Source of the DNA: Elizabethkingia occulta
GTDB taxonomy: Bacteria > Bacteroidota > Bacteroidia > Flavobacteriales > Weeksellaceae
Assembly (NCBI RefSeq): GCF_002023715.1
Contig: NZ_MAHX01000021.1
Location: 124,001 to 188,000, forward strand
Reading direction: 5' to 3'
Length of the DNA stretch: 64,000 bases
Positions within the stretch are counted from its first letter, which is position 1. Each line of letters opens with the position of its first letter. Below, one piece after another: positions 18,210 through 27,679 of this stretch. The translations under genes and the position numbers were made by a program. The notes under the pieces are model-generated. The model was given only the letters and a program-made list of their open reading frames with translations, did not search any database and was not told the DNA's origin.

Positions 18210-18893
18210 ATGTTAAGTCAAATTGCTCGTGAAGTGTTTCACATCTCACTGATGCCACGCAACAGCATTAACTGTTATATTATCGAAGGTGTATTGGTGG
18301 ACTGTGGAATAAGAAGTTCGTATATCACTGTAAAGAAAGCTCTCCAGAAAATACCTGTTTATCAACATGTACTTACGCATGCGCATGCAGATCATCAGGG
18401 CTGTAGCGATCAGATATGTGCTGAGTTCTCAATACCTTTATTATGTCATGCTGATGAAGTTTTCAGGACTGAAACAGGTATGGTAACTACTGATTATCCC
18501 AATCCACAGCATTGGATTGCAAGGCTTCAGCAAAAATACTGGGCAGGCCAGGGACATACAGTGGAGCGGACAGTAGGTGAAAATGATAAGATCGGAAATT
18601 TCAGAGTAATAGATACACCCGGACATTCGCAAGGGCATATTTCCTTATTCCGTGAGCATGATGGTGTACTGATAACAGGAGATGTGGCAACAAATATGAA
18701 TCTGCTTACAACAGCCACCGGTCTGCGGCTTCCGCCAAATATATTTACCACTGATCAGCAACGCAATATTAAATCGCTTCAGAAGTTAGCAAAATTAAAC
18801 CCTGCTATTATATGTTTTGGTCACGGACCGGTCATGAGAAATACAGACAGGCAGTTTGAACAGTTTGTGGCTAAATGCAGTGCTTCTATTTAA
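18210..18893 (+). CDS. MBL-fold metallo-hydrolase
   Basis: 227-residue metallo-beta-lactamase-fold hydrolase. The zinc-binding motif THAHADHQG is in the canonical HxHxDH position, with further ligands in DTPGHSQGHIS and GDVATN, and the last histidine in CFGHGPVM. The overall length and motif spacing resemble glyoxalase II-like and thioester hydrolases rather than beta-lactamases. It has no signal peptide, so it is cytoplasmic. It follows the Crp/Fnr regulator by 52 bp in the same direction. The natural substrate is unknown. Confidence 0.85.
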   Translation: MLSQIAREVFHISLMPRNSINCYIIEGVLVDCGIRSSYITVKKALQKIPVYQHVLTHAHADHQGCSDQICAEFSIPLLCHADEVFRTETGMVTTDYPNPQHWIARLQQKYWAGQGHTVERTVGENDKIGNFRVIDTPGHSQGHISLFREHDGVLITGDVATNMNLLTTATGLRLPPNIFTTDQQRNIKSLQKLAKLNPAIICFGHGPVMRNTDRQFEQFVAKCSASI

Positions 18894-19046
18894 AGACGGA
18901 TCGTGATGTAATTCATTCTAAGCTGCTTATTCATATATCGATAAAATATTTATCATAATCTGAGCCATCCGTGGGTCAATATTAAATTTATTTTAATTTT
19001 AAAATTTAAGGTTTAGTCCCATTCAGAAGTTTCGTAAATATGTCTT

Positions 19047-21494
19047 ATGAAAAGAATAAGCGTCTTAACTTTCAGTACCTGTCTGTTAACAGTCTTCCAA
19101 TTGATGTCGGCTCAGGATAGGGTTACTGCCGAATTGGAAAGCCATAAAGTAGGGCTTCCAAACGGATGGACATTAAGCCCTGTAGGAAAGCAAATTGAAC
19201 TGGGTGATCTCCCATTGAATTTGGTGATTAGTCATGATAAAAAATTTGCGGCAGTTACTAATAACGGACAAAGTACACAGAGTCTAGACCTTATTGATCT
19301 TTCTTCGCAACAAAAAATTGATAGTATAGAAATCCCCAAATCGTGGTATGGGCTTGCATTTTCTAGTGATGATAATACATTGTATGCCTCTGGTGGACAT
19401 GATAATATGATCAGAACATACAGCATTAAAAATGGAAAATTTACCTCAAAAGATTCTATTGTTCTGGGAAAGCCCTGGCCAAACCGAATCGGTATTGCAG
19501 GTTTAGCAGTTGATGACAGAAAACAACAACAGCTGTATACTGTTACGCGTGAGGACAAAAAGCTTTATGTTATAGATCTGAAAAGTAAGGCTATAAAATC
19601 GAGTTTCGATCTTGGTGCCGAAGGCTATGCCTGTATGCTGACTCCGGATGCGAAACAGCTTTATATCAGTGTGTGGGGTGCAGAAAAGATTCTGGTTTGG
19701 GATGTGTCTTTAAATAAAGTAATCAAAGAAATTGCGGTAGGCAATCATCCTAATGAAATGACCTTTAGCAAAAACGGTAAATGGCTGTTTGTCGCAAATG
19801 CAAATGATAATTCAGTTTCTGTTATTAATACCAAAGACGGGGTAGTTGTGGAAACATTGAATGCGGCATTGTATCCCAATGCACCAAGTGGATCAACAAG
19901 CAATGGCGTTGCAGTGTCTGAAGATGGTAAAACATTATATATCGCTAATGCAGATAACAATTGTCTGGCTGTGTTTGATGTGAGTAATCCGGGGAAATCT
20001 GTTTCAAAAGGTTTTATTCCGGTAGGCTGGTATCCTACAAATGTAAAGGTTGTTGGAAAAACAATTTTAGTTACCAATGGTAAAGGACTATCATCAAAGG
20101 CTAATCCATATGGACCTAACCCAACAGATCAGAAAGAAAAAGTAGATCGCCACTCGGGAGATCAAAGTAAGCCCAAAGAGATACAGTATATTGCGGGACT
20201 TTTTAAAGGGACTCTTAGTTTTATCCAAGATCCGGATTCTGAACATCTGGCAGCATATTCCCATGCAGTATACAAAAATACACCCTATTCAAAAGATAAA
20301 GAATTACTTACTGAAGGGGAAGTTGGAAACCCTATTCCGATGAAGGTGGGGGAGGCATCACCTATTAAGTATGTTTTTTATGTTGTTAAAGAAAACCGTA
20401 CCTACGATCAGGTGTTGGGTGATGTAAAGCAAGGGAATGGTGATCCTTCACTTTGTCTGTTTGGAGAGAAAATAACACCTAATCAGCATAAAATTGTAAA
20501 TGAATTTGTGCTGCTGGATAATTTCTATGTAGATGCAGAAGTTAGTGCAGACGGACACAATTGGAGTATGGGAGCGTACGCTACCGATTATTTAGAAAAG
20601 ACCTGGCCTTCAAGTTATGGAGGCAGAGGTGGTACTTATGGAGGTGAAGGCGAGCGTGAAATCGCCAATAATAAAGGCGGTTTTATATGGGATAATGCCA
20701 AAAGACATCAGGTATCTTATCGTACCTATGGAGAATTCGCAGACAAAGGAAAGCCAAATGTAAAATCTCTGGAAGGTCATGTAGCACCAGGTTATACGAG
20801 TTATGATCTGAGTGTAGCAGATACTACGCGTTTTAGCCAATGGAAAGCAGATTTCGATCAGTTGCTTAAAGAAGGCAAAATGCCACAGTTAACAACAATT
20901 CGCTTTAGCAATGATCATACAGAAGGGATGCGCGGGGGTAAGAAAACACCTTACGCTCATGTCGCTGATAATGATCTGGCTGTAGGGCAATTTGTGGATT
21001 ATATAAGTAAGAGTCCTATTTGGAAAGAATCGACTATTTTTATTCTGGAAGATGATGCCCAAAATGGCCCCGATCATGTGGATGCACACCGTAGTCCTGC
21101 TTATCTTATAAGTCCATATGTGAAAAGAAAATTTGTAGACCATACCATGTATTCTACGTCAGGTATGATCCGTACTATAGAACTCATCTTAGGTATGAAA
21201 CCTATGACCCAGTACGATGCAGCAGCTACGCCTATGTGGAGGTCATTTACAAGTCAGCCTGATTATGCTACATTTGACCATCTTACGGCAAATGTAGATT
21301 TGAATGAAAGAAATCCAACAAAAGGAAAGTTAGCAGTACTAAGTGATAAGTATGATTGGTCCAAAGAAGATGCTGTTCCTGATTTGGTATTCAATGAAAT
21401 CCTTTGGCAGGGTCTGAAAGGAACATCAGCACCATCACCTAAAAGAGCAGCTTTTTTAAAGGTAAATAATAAAAATGAGGATGACGATGACTAA
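19047..21494 (+). CDS. Secreted YncE-like beta-propeller/phosphoesterase fusion
   Basis: 815-residue exported protein with a signal peptide ending near SAQ (residue 23). Residues about 40-360 form a YncE/40-residue beta-propeller (repeats such as VGNHPNEMTFSKNGKWLFVAN and NGVAVSEDGKTLYIANADNN). Residues about 440-790 are an alkaline-phosphatase-superfamily phosphoesterase domain, with YVVKENRTYDQVLGD carrying the candidate nucleophile Thr, VSADGHNWSMGAYATDY, and FILEDDAQNGPDHVDAHR with metal ligands. The acidic C-terminal tail EDDDD is unusual. This bifunctional architecture is known in Bacteroidota, but its substrate is not established; phosphodiester cleavage outside the cytoplasm is the expected activity. 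Confidence 0.85.
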   Translation: MKRISVLTFSTCLLTVFQLMSAQDRVTAELESHKVGLPNGWTLSPVGKQIELGDLPLNLVISHDKKFAAVTNNGQSTQSLDLIDLSSQQKIDSIEIPKSWYGLAFSSDDNTLYASGGHDNMIRTYSIKNGKFTSKDSIVLGKPWPNRIGIAGLAVDDRKQQQLYTVTREDKKLYVIDLKSKAIKSSFDLGAEGYACMLTPDAKQLYISVWGAEKILVWDVSLNKVIKEIAVGNHPNEMTFSKNGKWLFVANANDNSVSVINTKDGVVVETLNAALYPNAPSGSTSNGVAVSEDGKTLYIANADNNCLAVFDVSNPGKSVSKGFIPVGWYPTNVKVVGKTILVTNGKGLSSKANPYGPNPTDQKEKVDRHSGDQSKPKEIQYIAGLFKGTLSFIQDPDSEHLAAYSHAVYKNTPYSKDKELLTEGEVGNPIPMKVGEASPIKYVFYVVKENRTYDQVLGDVKQGNGDPSLCLFGEKITPNQHKIVNEFVLLDNFYVDAEVSADGHNWSMGAYATDYLEKTWPSSYGGRGGTYGGEGEREIANNKGGFIWDNAKRHQVSYRTYGEFADKGKPNVKSLEGHVAPGYTSYDLSVADTTRFSQWKADFDQLLKEGKMPQLTTIRFSNDHTEGMRGGKKTPYAHVADNDLAVGQFVDYISKSPIWKESTIFILEDDAQNGPDHVDAHRSPAYLISPYVKRKFVDHTMYSTSGMIRTIELILGMKPMTQYDAAATPMWRSFTSQPDYATFDHLTANVDLNERNPTKGKLAVLSDKYDWSKEDAVPDLVFNEILWQGLKGTSAPSPKRAAFLKVNNKNEDDDD

Positions 21495-21524
21495 GAAGTC
21501 AAAGATCACCCTTTATTAAGTTAT

Positions 21525-21544
21525 AAGCAGATTTTTATCTGCTT
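21525..21544 (+). terminator. Intrinsic terminator after the YncE-phosphoesterase gene
   Basis: AAGCAGAT-TTTT-ATCTGCTT followed by ATTTTTTT. Its right arm overlaps the stop codon of the convergent CocE-type gene. Confidence 0.8.
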
Positions 21545-23786
21545 ATTTTTTTAGTGGAATCTCTACAAAACTGTCGTTGTACCATTTAATTTCCATAGGT
21601 ATTTCAGCATCTTTTATTGTTTCAGTACTTACATCTTTTCCGGTACCATAATTAATCTGCCATGCCGGGCTTTTCTTGATTCCTATTTTTAGGAGTAATT
21701 TACTGCCCTTTTCTATTTTTTTGCTAACGAATGGTGTGCCTGTTACAGAAATTGTTTCTTTTTTTCCGGGAGTTAATAATTGGCGACTGCTTCTGTCTTT
21801 AGCATAGCTTGCTCTGGTAATGAATTTGGAAAGAAGGAAATACTTTCCGTCTGGAAGAACCTGATATAGCTCTGCAACAATGTCACAGTCCTTTTTATTA
21901 ATCGAGAAATTTAAGCTGGCGGAAAAAGAACCTGTTAATTCAGTGTCTTGATCAAAAACTTCCGAAGTATATAGGGTACTGTTGTCTTTTTCCTGTATTG
22001 AAGTACTGATGAGCTGAGGTTCATCCGTCAGTATAAATTTATCAACATCACTTCTGTCTTTGAAGTTTACATTTAAAGTAGTGAAAGCCGATTTACCAAC
22101 TTTGTTTTCCTTAAGTTTTAAATCTTCACCTAAATAATATTTTACCTTTGTCCGGTCAAACTCCTGCATTGAGCTGGCACTTTTCCAGATATTATCACCC
22201 ATTACTTCATAATTGATTTTTCCTTTCAGAAAATCTGGTTTGTTTTTCCCTTTTAGTATATAATCAAACCACTGAAAACAAATTTCATTTATATCAAACT
22301 CCGCAACCGGATCTATTTTTACACCCATAACTTCTGGCATAACATAACCCTGAGGGCCATAATGATCGTAAGGCCCAATAATAACATAATGGTCAGCACT
22401 TGGATTGTACTTCATATGATTTTTATAATAATACATAGCGCCAAGCTGATCATCATCGAAATAGCCTGTAGTTGTAAGAATCGGAATGTTTATTTTTGAA
22501 AACTCCTTTGGATCAGGAGTCATGCCCTGCCAGTAAGAATCGTAAGAAGGATGTTTTAGCCAGCGTTGAAAGATTTCATTTATTTCACCATTTATATAAT
22601 CCAGTTTATTAAAGGCCTGGCCACTGATATACCATTTTTTATAAAGATCATTCCATTTTTTCTCATCACTAAATCCGGCATTATCTGTTAGTTTGCTTAC
22701 CGTGGTAAAGTAAATCCATCTTAGCATATAACTCATAAAAACATTACCGCTCATCGGATAGTCTATTCCTATACCGACAGGAGCCTGTGGGACAATTGTT
22801 TTAAGAGCCGGATGTAATTTTTTTGTAGCAGCCCATTGACTAAATCCAAGATAACTGCCACCAATCATTCCTACTTTTCCATTGCTCCATGGTTGCCGAG
22901 TAATCCAGTCAATTACTTCAGTAATATCCTCATATTCGTGTTCAAAAGGCTCTATGTTCTCTTTACTTTTATATTTCCCTCTTGTATTAATATAGACACA
23001 AGAGTATCCATTACTCGCCAGCTGTTTAGCAGTTTCAATATTCTGAGGAGCGGAATAGATTGTATTAACGATAATTACAGGCCCGGGATTTTGTATTTTC
23101 TTATTTACAACTGTTGAAATACTTATTTCTTTTTTATCTTTCGTATAGACAATAATGCTGTCGTTTACCGTAAAGCTTTCCTGATCTAATTTTTGTAAAA
23201 AAGGAAGACCTTTAGTATATGTTGTTTCAGCAATAAGATTGGTAGCATATCTTCTGAACAATAGCATTGCAGTTTTCAAATCAATACTACTTTTACCTGT
23301 AATGCTGCTTTTGATGAAACTGTTAAGATCTTCTTTAGCTTCTTTTGGAGAAATACTAAAGAAATCGGGCATAAATACCTGAGCATTACTCGCTAAGGAA
23401 TTATACTTTTTGAGTAATTCTGCCTGATATGTTTCATTAAAATCTTGTTTGTTATTTAGCTGTTGCAAAGTATTCATATAGACTTCATACTGAGCTCCCA
23501 TTGAGACGGCTATTTTGGGATTGCCTTTCATGTAGCTATTTCTTATAGCATTGAGCTGCTCTAATGCTGTTTTATAATCTCCCATCACAAAATTCATCCG
23601 GAACAAATTATCATTATCAGGAGTTTCTTTACTATCTGCAGTCTGCTTTTTTATAATGGGACCCAGATAGCTTATAATAGATTTTATATTAGAAGAATCT
23701 ACTTTTTTAAACTGGCTCATTGGTATATTTTGTGAGAACAGCATAAAACTGAAAAAGCAGATAGCAATAGCTAGTATTTTTTTCAT
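21543..23786 (-). CDS. CocE/NonD-family (X-Pro dipeptidyl-peptidase-like) hydrolase, secreted
   Basis: Alpha/beta-hydrolase of the S15/CocE family. The ATG at 23786 is chosen because it begins a typical signal peptide (MKKILAIAICFFSFMLF to SQN); an upstream in-frame ATG at 23864 would bury it. This gives 747 residues. An N-terminal helical region of about 230 residues precedes the hydrolase core with nucleophile Ser in GMIGGSYLGFSQW, a cap, acid residues near TGYFDDDQLG, and the catalytic His in IGPYDHYGPQGY. A C-terminal jelly-roll domain follows. It probably cleaves esters or N-terminal acylated amides in the periplasm; the substrate is unknown. Confidence 0.85.
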   Translation of the reverse strand: MKKILAIAICFFSFMLFSQNIPMSQFKKVDSSNIKSIISYLGPIIKKQTADSKETPDNDNLFRMNFVMGDYKTALEQLNAIRNSYMKGNPKIAVSMGAQYEVYMNTLQQLNNKQDFNETYQAELLKKYNSLASNAQVFMPDFFSISPKEAKEDLNSFIKSSITGKSSIDLKTAMLLFRRYATNLIAETTYTKGLPFLQKLDQESFTVNDSIIVYTKDKKEISISTVVNKKIQNPGPVIIVNTIYSAPQNIETAKQLASNGYSCVYINTRGKYKSKENIEPFEHEYEDITEVIDWITRQPWSNGKVGMIGGSYLGFSQWAATKKLHPALKTIVPQAPVGIGIDYPMSGNVFMSYMLRWIYFTTVSKLTDNAGFSDEKKWNDLYKKWYISGQAFNKLDYINGEINEIFQRWLKHPSYDSYWQGMTPDPKEFSKINIPILTTTGYFDDDQLGAMYYYKNHMKYNPSADHYVIIGPYDHYGPQGYVMPEVMGVKIDPVAEFDINEICFQWFDYILKGKNKPDFLKGKINYEVMGDNIWKSASSMQEFDRTKVKYYLGEDLKLKENKVGKSAFTTLNVNFKDRSDVDKFILTDEPQLISTSIQEKDNSTLYTSEVFDQDTELTGSFSASLNFSINKKDCDIVAELYQVLPDGKYFLLSKFITRASYAKDRSSRQLLTPGKKETISVTGTPFVSKKIEKGSKLLLKIGIKKSPAWQINYGTGKDVSTETIKDAEIPMEIKWYNDSFVEIPLKK

Positions 23787-23987
23787 AGCATTTTTTTGGT
23801 GAGCGAAAATTACAAAATTAAAATCCTTGTACAGGGAAATAAACATGTTTATTTTCAATGTCATATGAAGTAAAATACCAAAGGAGTTTTATTTTGTATG
23901 CATAATTATCCGGAGAGAAAAGGAGCGTTTAGAAATAATATGAATGATATCGATTGTTAATTATTGGTTGTCAGTTTTTTAAATAAA

Positions 23988-24009
23988 CCGGGCAATTTAA
24001 ATTGCCCGG
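23988..24009. terminator. Perfect 22-bp palindrome, possible terminator
   Basis: CCGGGCAATTT followed by AAATTGCCCGG is a perfect palindrome. On the minus strand it is followed by TTTATTTAAAAAA. It could end transcripts reading from the TPR genes, but it lies about 400 bp past them. A related stem, GGGCAATT-TTT-AATTGCCC, occurs at 31906-31924. Confidence 0.45.
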
Positions 24010-24089
24010 AAACTATTTGGAATGAATAGTTTTTTACACAAACAAACGATAATGATGTATAATTTGGTATTTGAGATTATTAAGAAAAA

Positions 24090-24155
24090 CTGCCCCGGAT
24101 TAGCCCTCATTTGCTAGTTGTTAAGAAAGATAACAGTCCTAAAATACCGGGGCAG
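24090..24155 (-). ncRNA. Long-loop inverted repeat, possible structured RNA
   Basis: CTGCCCCGG at 24090-24098 pairs with CCGGGGCAG at 24147-24155, enclosing 48 nt. Read on the minus strand it is followed by TTTTTCTT. The enclosed stretch contains an inner TGTTA/TAACA pair. A second element of the same design is at 61700-61769. A small RNA or a long-loop terminator is possible; identity is unknown. Confidence 0.35.
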
Positions 24156-24405
24156 CAGACCAAATTGAAATAATAAACTATTTGAGTGCACCTGTAACAA
24201 TAATGATCTTTTTTGTTGATTACAAATTTTGGTATTATTATGTGGTTTATCAAAAACTGAACTCCTACATGAATAATACTTGTTTATAAATATTTGAAGA
24301 ACAATGTTTTAAATTTCAACATTGTAGAGTTTATAAATTTAATACTACAAGATAATATTTGATGTAGTGTTCGTGTCGGCATTTATAGTCGAACTTTACA
24401 CTATA

Positions 24406-25848
24406 TTATAATTCCTTCAGGAATTTATATATATCGGATTCTGCATTGATGTTCAGACGCTTTCTAAGTCTTCTTTTTCTTTGTTGTACCGAAGCAATTT
24501 GGACAAATGTGTAATTAGCAATTTCTCTTGAAGAAAAATTTAATTTCAGTAGTGCACAAAAGTATAGTTCTGAACTCTCCATATCCGGATTTATTTTTAA
24601 TAATTCAGCGATGAATTCTGGATATGTTTCTTGAAATTTCACCAGAAAAGAGGCATCATTGTTTTTAGCTAGAATTACTAATTCATTATCCAGTTTCGAT
24701 GTTACATTTTTCTTTATATCATCTGCGGTCTGTTTTAAAATTTTCTTTTTCTGATGAAGAGAATTAAGATGCTTGTAAATTAATATACCTATAGTTATAC
24801 TAACCATTGTTATTATAAAAATAATTACCCATTCCTTTCTCTTCGCTTTTTCATCGGCACTTTTAATATCAGAAATAATTTTCTTAGTCATCAAGGAGTT
24901 TGTTTCCGTTGCTTCTTTAAAAAAAGTATTCATACTATTATTTGTCAGATCTCTGTAATAATCTTCTTTGTATATATTTCCTGTTATTTTATATAAATCA
25001 GCAAGTTGATTGTATACATAAATAACAAGAAGACTTGTAACGTTTTTTTTGTCTGAAATAGATTGAAGTGCCTTGAAAAAATAATCTTCAGCCAGTTTAT
25101 AATTTTTTGTTTTGAAATTATATAACCCTGTAACACATAAAACTGAAGAAGAATCTATAACAGAGCCTTTCTCTTTTTCAAGAATATTAAAGGCATGATT
25201 GATATACGTTTTTGCAGAATCTGTTTGATTCTTCATCAGATAATAGCGGGCAATATATGCATCGACATCGGTATTCTTATCCAGAGATAGTTTTTGTACC
25301 TTTTTATAATATGATAATGCTAAATCGTTCTGTCCTTGAGAATCGCCATTATTTATATAGATCTCAGGTTCAATATATTTTTTCAAATCTGAATCTTCGG
25401 CTTTTTCGAGAAGATTCACAGCTTTTTTTCCATAGACATTGGCTTGTTCCTGAGTGCTTATAAAGCCTATAAGCAGATTATACTGATTGGCAAGCATTGC
25501 TCTGTGAATAAGGGATCCATTTTTTTTGAGTATGCCTTCTGCTTTAGTTAAAAGAGAAAAGGCTTCCTTGAAATGTCCCATGTATATTTTTAATTTTGCA
25601 AGATTTATATAGCATAGGGCTGCTCCTTCAGGGTATTTTTTTTGTTCAGCTATTTTTAAATAATCATTAATGAGTTTAATATACGCACGATCATTTCCGG
25701 AAATTAAATAGGCATCACTTTTTTTGTTCAGTGGAAGATCAAAAGTTTGTTCATAATTTTCTGTAATATGATGATCATAAAAGATTAATAAAGAAAAGGT
25801 AATACATAATATAATAATCGAGAGTAATAAGTAAATTTTTGGTTTCAT
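24406..25848 (-). CDS. TPR-TM-HTH membrane-tethered regulator (paralogue 1)
   Basis: 480-residue protein. An N-terminal hydrophobic anchor (residues 5-24) is followed by about 300 residues of TPR-like helices (e.g. EGAALCYINLAKLKIYMGHF), a transmembrane helix around 345-362 (WVIIFIITMVSITIGILIY), and a cytoplasmic C-terminus. The C-terminus has a LuxR-like recognition region: ALLKLNFSSREIANYTFVQ then SVQQRKRRLRKRLNI. The layout suggests extracytoplasmic TPR sensing linked through one helix to DNA binding. It follows its paralogue at 25888 by 39 bp in the same direction. No catalytic motif is visible and the function is not established. Confidence 0.75.
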   Translation of the reverse strand: MKPKIYLLLSIIILCITFSLLIFYDHHITENYEQTFDLPLNKKSDAYLISGNDRAYIKLINDYLKIAEQKKYPEGAALCYINLAKLKIYMGHFKEAFSLLTKAEGILKKNGSLIHRAMLANQYNLLIGFISTQEQANVYGKKAVNLLEKAEDSDLKKYIEPEIYINNGDSQGQNDLALSYYKKVQKLSLDKNTDVDAYIARYYLMKNQTDSAKTYINHAFNILEKEKGSVIDSSSVLCVTGLYNFKTKNYKLAEDYFFKALQSISDKKNVTSLLVIYVYNQLADLYKITGNIYKEDYYRDLTNNSMNTFFKEATETNSLMTKKIISDIKSADEKAKRKEWVIIFIITMVSITIGILIYKHLNSLHQKKKILKQTADDIKKNVTSKLDNELVILAKNNDASFLVKFQETYPEFIAELLKINPDMESSELYFCALLKLNFSSREIANYTFVQIASVQQRKRRLRKRLNINAESDIYKFLKEL

Positions 25849-25887
25849 ACATTTGTTGTTGTCAGTTTAGTGCTTCTAGTTGCTTAC

Positions 25888-27321
25888 CTAGAGATTATTG
25901 AAAAAAGTATAAAGATCTATGTTTCCCGGAATGTTTAGTCTTCTTCTTAATCTCCTTTTACGCTGTTGTACAGAGGAATGCAAAACGGAGGTAGAGTTGG
26001 CAATTTCTTTAGAAGAAAAATTGAGTTTGAGTAAAGCACAAAATGTTAATTCCGAATTTTCGAGATTAGGATTTAATTTGTAAAGTTTCTGAAAAAACTC
26101 AGGAAAAGCTTCTCTGAATGCTGATGTAAATGTAGGATCATTTTTCTTTGCCAGAGCGATAACATTATCTAATGTTTTATCACTCACTTTGTTTACAAGT
26201 TTAGTAGTTTCAATTTTAATAAGCTTTTTTTTGTGATTTATTTTTTTAATTTGTTTGTAAGTATAATAACCAACTAAAAGAATAAAAATTATAAACAGAC
26301 TGATAAAAATCCAGGAGTGGTTATTGTGAGAATCTTCCTCTTCATTTTTCATATCCATAATAAACTTTTGATTGACCCAAGGGACAGCTTCATTTTTTCT
26401 GTTATTAATATGGGTACTCTCTTTAGTATAAAATTCCGAGTAAATGTTCTCATTTTGTATATCACCTTTCGAGTTATAATACTTAATAAGCTCCTGATAG
26501 ATTGATGTAGAAAGTCCAGCCCCTGTCTCTTTAGTGGATTTTTCCATTTCAAGAGCTTTTAGGTAATAAGATTTTGCCTGTTCATCCTGCTGGATGCTGC
26601 TAAGGTATCTTGCTGTAACATAGTAAAGTATAGTACGTCTGGAATCTTTAAAAGATAATTTTTGAGCTAAAGCGGTCGCATTATCCAAATATACCTTAGC
26701 AGAATCTGGTTTATTCATCTGGATATAGTAGTCAGAAATAAAAGCTTCAAGCATAGTTTCTTTTTCATAAAATCTGGCTTTTTTGTAAGAACTTAGTATA
26801 GAATCTCCTGTCAGGCTTACAAAGGCTTTATTGATATAAGAAAAATATAACTCTTTATTCTTTAATTCATTATCAGGCGCTTTCTTTAAGCAATTTAAAG
26901 CTCTGTTATTATACTCTAATGCCGCCCCCTTTAAACTCAAAATATTACTCAGAAGGGAATACATATTATATAATATGGCTTTATACAATTTATTATCAGA
27001 TGATTTAAGAAGTTGTTCTGCGGTATTTAATTCTGTTAAAGCTTTTTTATAATTTAGCCTATTGATGCTCATTCTGGCCATATTAAGATTATATAGGGCC
27101 TTACCATCTGTATATTTCTTCTCCTCCGCTATTTTTAGATATTTCTGACTATTGGCTATATATACATTGTAGTTTCCAGAGTAGGCAAGAGAATCGTTCT
27201 TAATCATATATGGAAGATCTAAATCCTTATAGAATTTATTTTCAGATGACTGACAAGAGATTAAAAGCAGAGTGGTAAGTATTGAAATACTAAATTTAAA
27301 GAGGGAATTTTTTTTAATCAT
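25888..27321 (-). CDS. TPR-TM-HTH membrane-tethered regulator (paralogue 2)
   Basis: 477-residue paralogue of the next gene downstream. It has a lipoprotein signal with Cys23 (TTLLLISCQSS), TPR-like repeats over about 50-310, a transmembrane helix about 340-357 (WIFISLFIIFILLVGYY) and a cytoplasmic tail. The tail holds a conserved FPEFFQKLYKLNPNLENSEL segment, then CALLKLNFSSKEIANSTSVL and SVQQRKRRLRRRLNI as a helix-turn-helix. The predicted lipid anchor plus TM would hold both ends at the inner membrane. It is the first gene of a two-gene unit and lies just downstream of the FISUMP/peptide operon terminator. Confidence 0.75.
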   Translation of the reverse strand: MIKKNSLFKFSISILTTLLLISCQSSENKFYKDLDLPYMIKNDSLAYSGNYNVYIANSQKYLKIAEEKKYTDGKALYNLNMARMSINRLNYKKALTELNTAEQLLKSSDNKLYKAILYNMYSLLSNILSLKGAALEYNNRALNCLKKAPDNELKNKELYFSYINKAFVSLTGDSILSSYKKARFYEKETMLEAFISDYYIQMNKPDSAKVYLDNATALAQKLSFKDSRRTILYYVTARYLSSIQQDEQAKSYYLKALEMEKSTKETGAGLSTSIYQELIKYYNSKGDIQNENIYSEFYTKESTHINNRKNEAVPWVNQKFIMDMKNEEEDSHNNHSWIFISLFIIFILLVGYYTYKQIKKINHKKKLIKIETTKLVNKVSDKTLDNVIALAKKNDPTFTSAFREAFPEFFQKLYKLNPNLENSELTFCALLKLNFSSKEIANSTSVLHSSVQQRKRRLRRRLNIPGNIDLYTFFNNL

Positions 27322-27679
27322 TTTATTTGTTTTGTGTTTTGTAAAAAAGCAGTATTACTTCCATGTAGGACTGCGAAATTAAATCAAATGACCATACATT
27401 TGGTGTAATTTAGGTACTACTTGTATCATACATATACGTTTTTTGATGTAATATCTAGTTTTTAATGAGTGATTTATAAAATGAGATACAAAAAATGAAA
27501 TCCAATCTTTAGAATTATTTTTATAAGCTTTCTTGTAAAATTGTCCGGAGCTTTTGAAAATGATTACTAGATATATTTTAAAACAATAATCTTTAATAAC
27601 AAATAATGGCGGATTACTATCCGCCATTATTTGTTTACACATTATAATAATCTTTTGCTTCTAAACTGCAAAAATTGAT
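27322..27679. other. Intergenic region with one terminator
   Basis: Spacer between the TPR pair and the FISUMP gene, all minus strand. It holds the hairpin at 27601-27632; the remainder should contain the TPR promoter, but no clear -7 element was identified. Confidence 0.4.
27601..27632 (-). terminator. Strong hairpin terminator after the FISUMP gene
   Basis: A perfect 14-bp stem, AAATAATGGCGGAT (27601-27614) with ATCCGCCATTATTT (27619-27632) and a TACT loop, about 50 bp beyond the FISUMP stop codon. AT-rich flanks follow on the minus strand. Confidence 0.75.

Larger units (their letters stand above)
23787..24405. other. Intergenic region with several inverted repeats
   Basis: About 620 bp between two minus-strand genes. 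It contains a perfect 22-bp palindrome (23988-24009) and a long-loop inverted repeat (24090-24155) listed separately. A 31-codon plus-strand frame from about 24021 exists but has no supporting features. The rest is AT-rich without recognisable signals. Confidence 0.4.

Noticed and set aside
24021-24116. 31-codon plus-strand frame upstream of the long-loop repeat
   Set aside because: It overlaps the inverted repeat and has no ribosome-binding context or similarity that I recognise.
27379-27642. 87-codon minus-strand frame downstream of the FISUMP gene
   Set aside because: Begins within or near the terminator stem and has basic, low-complexity content; no support for translation.
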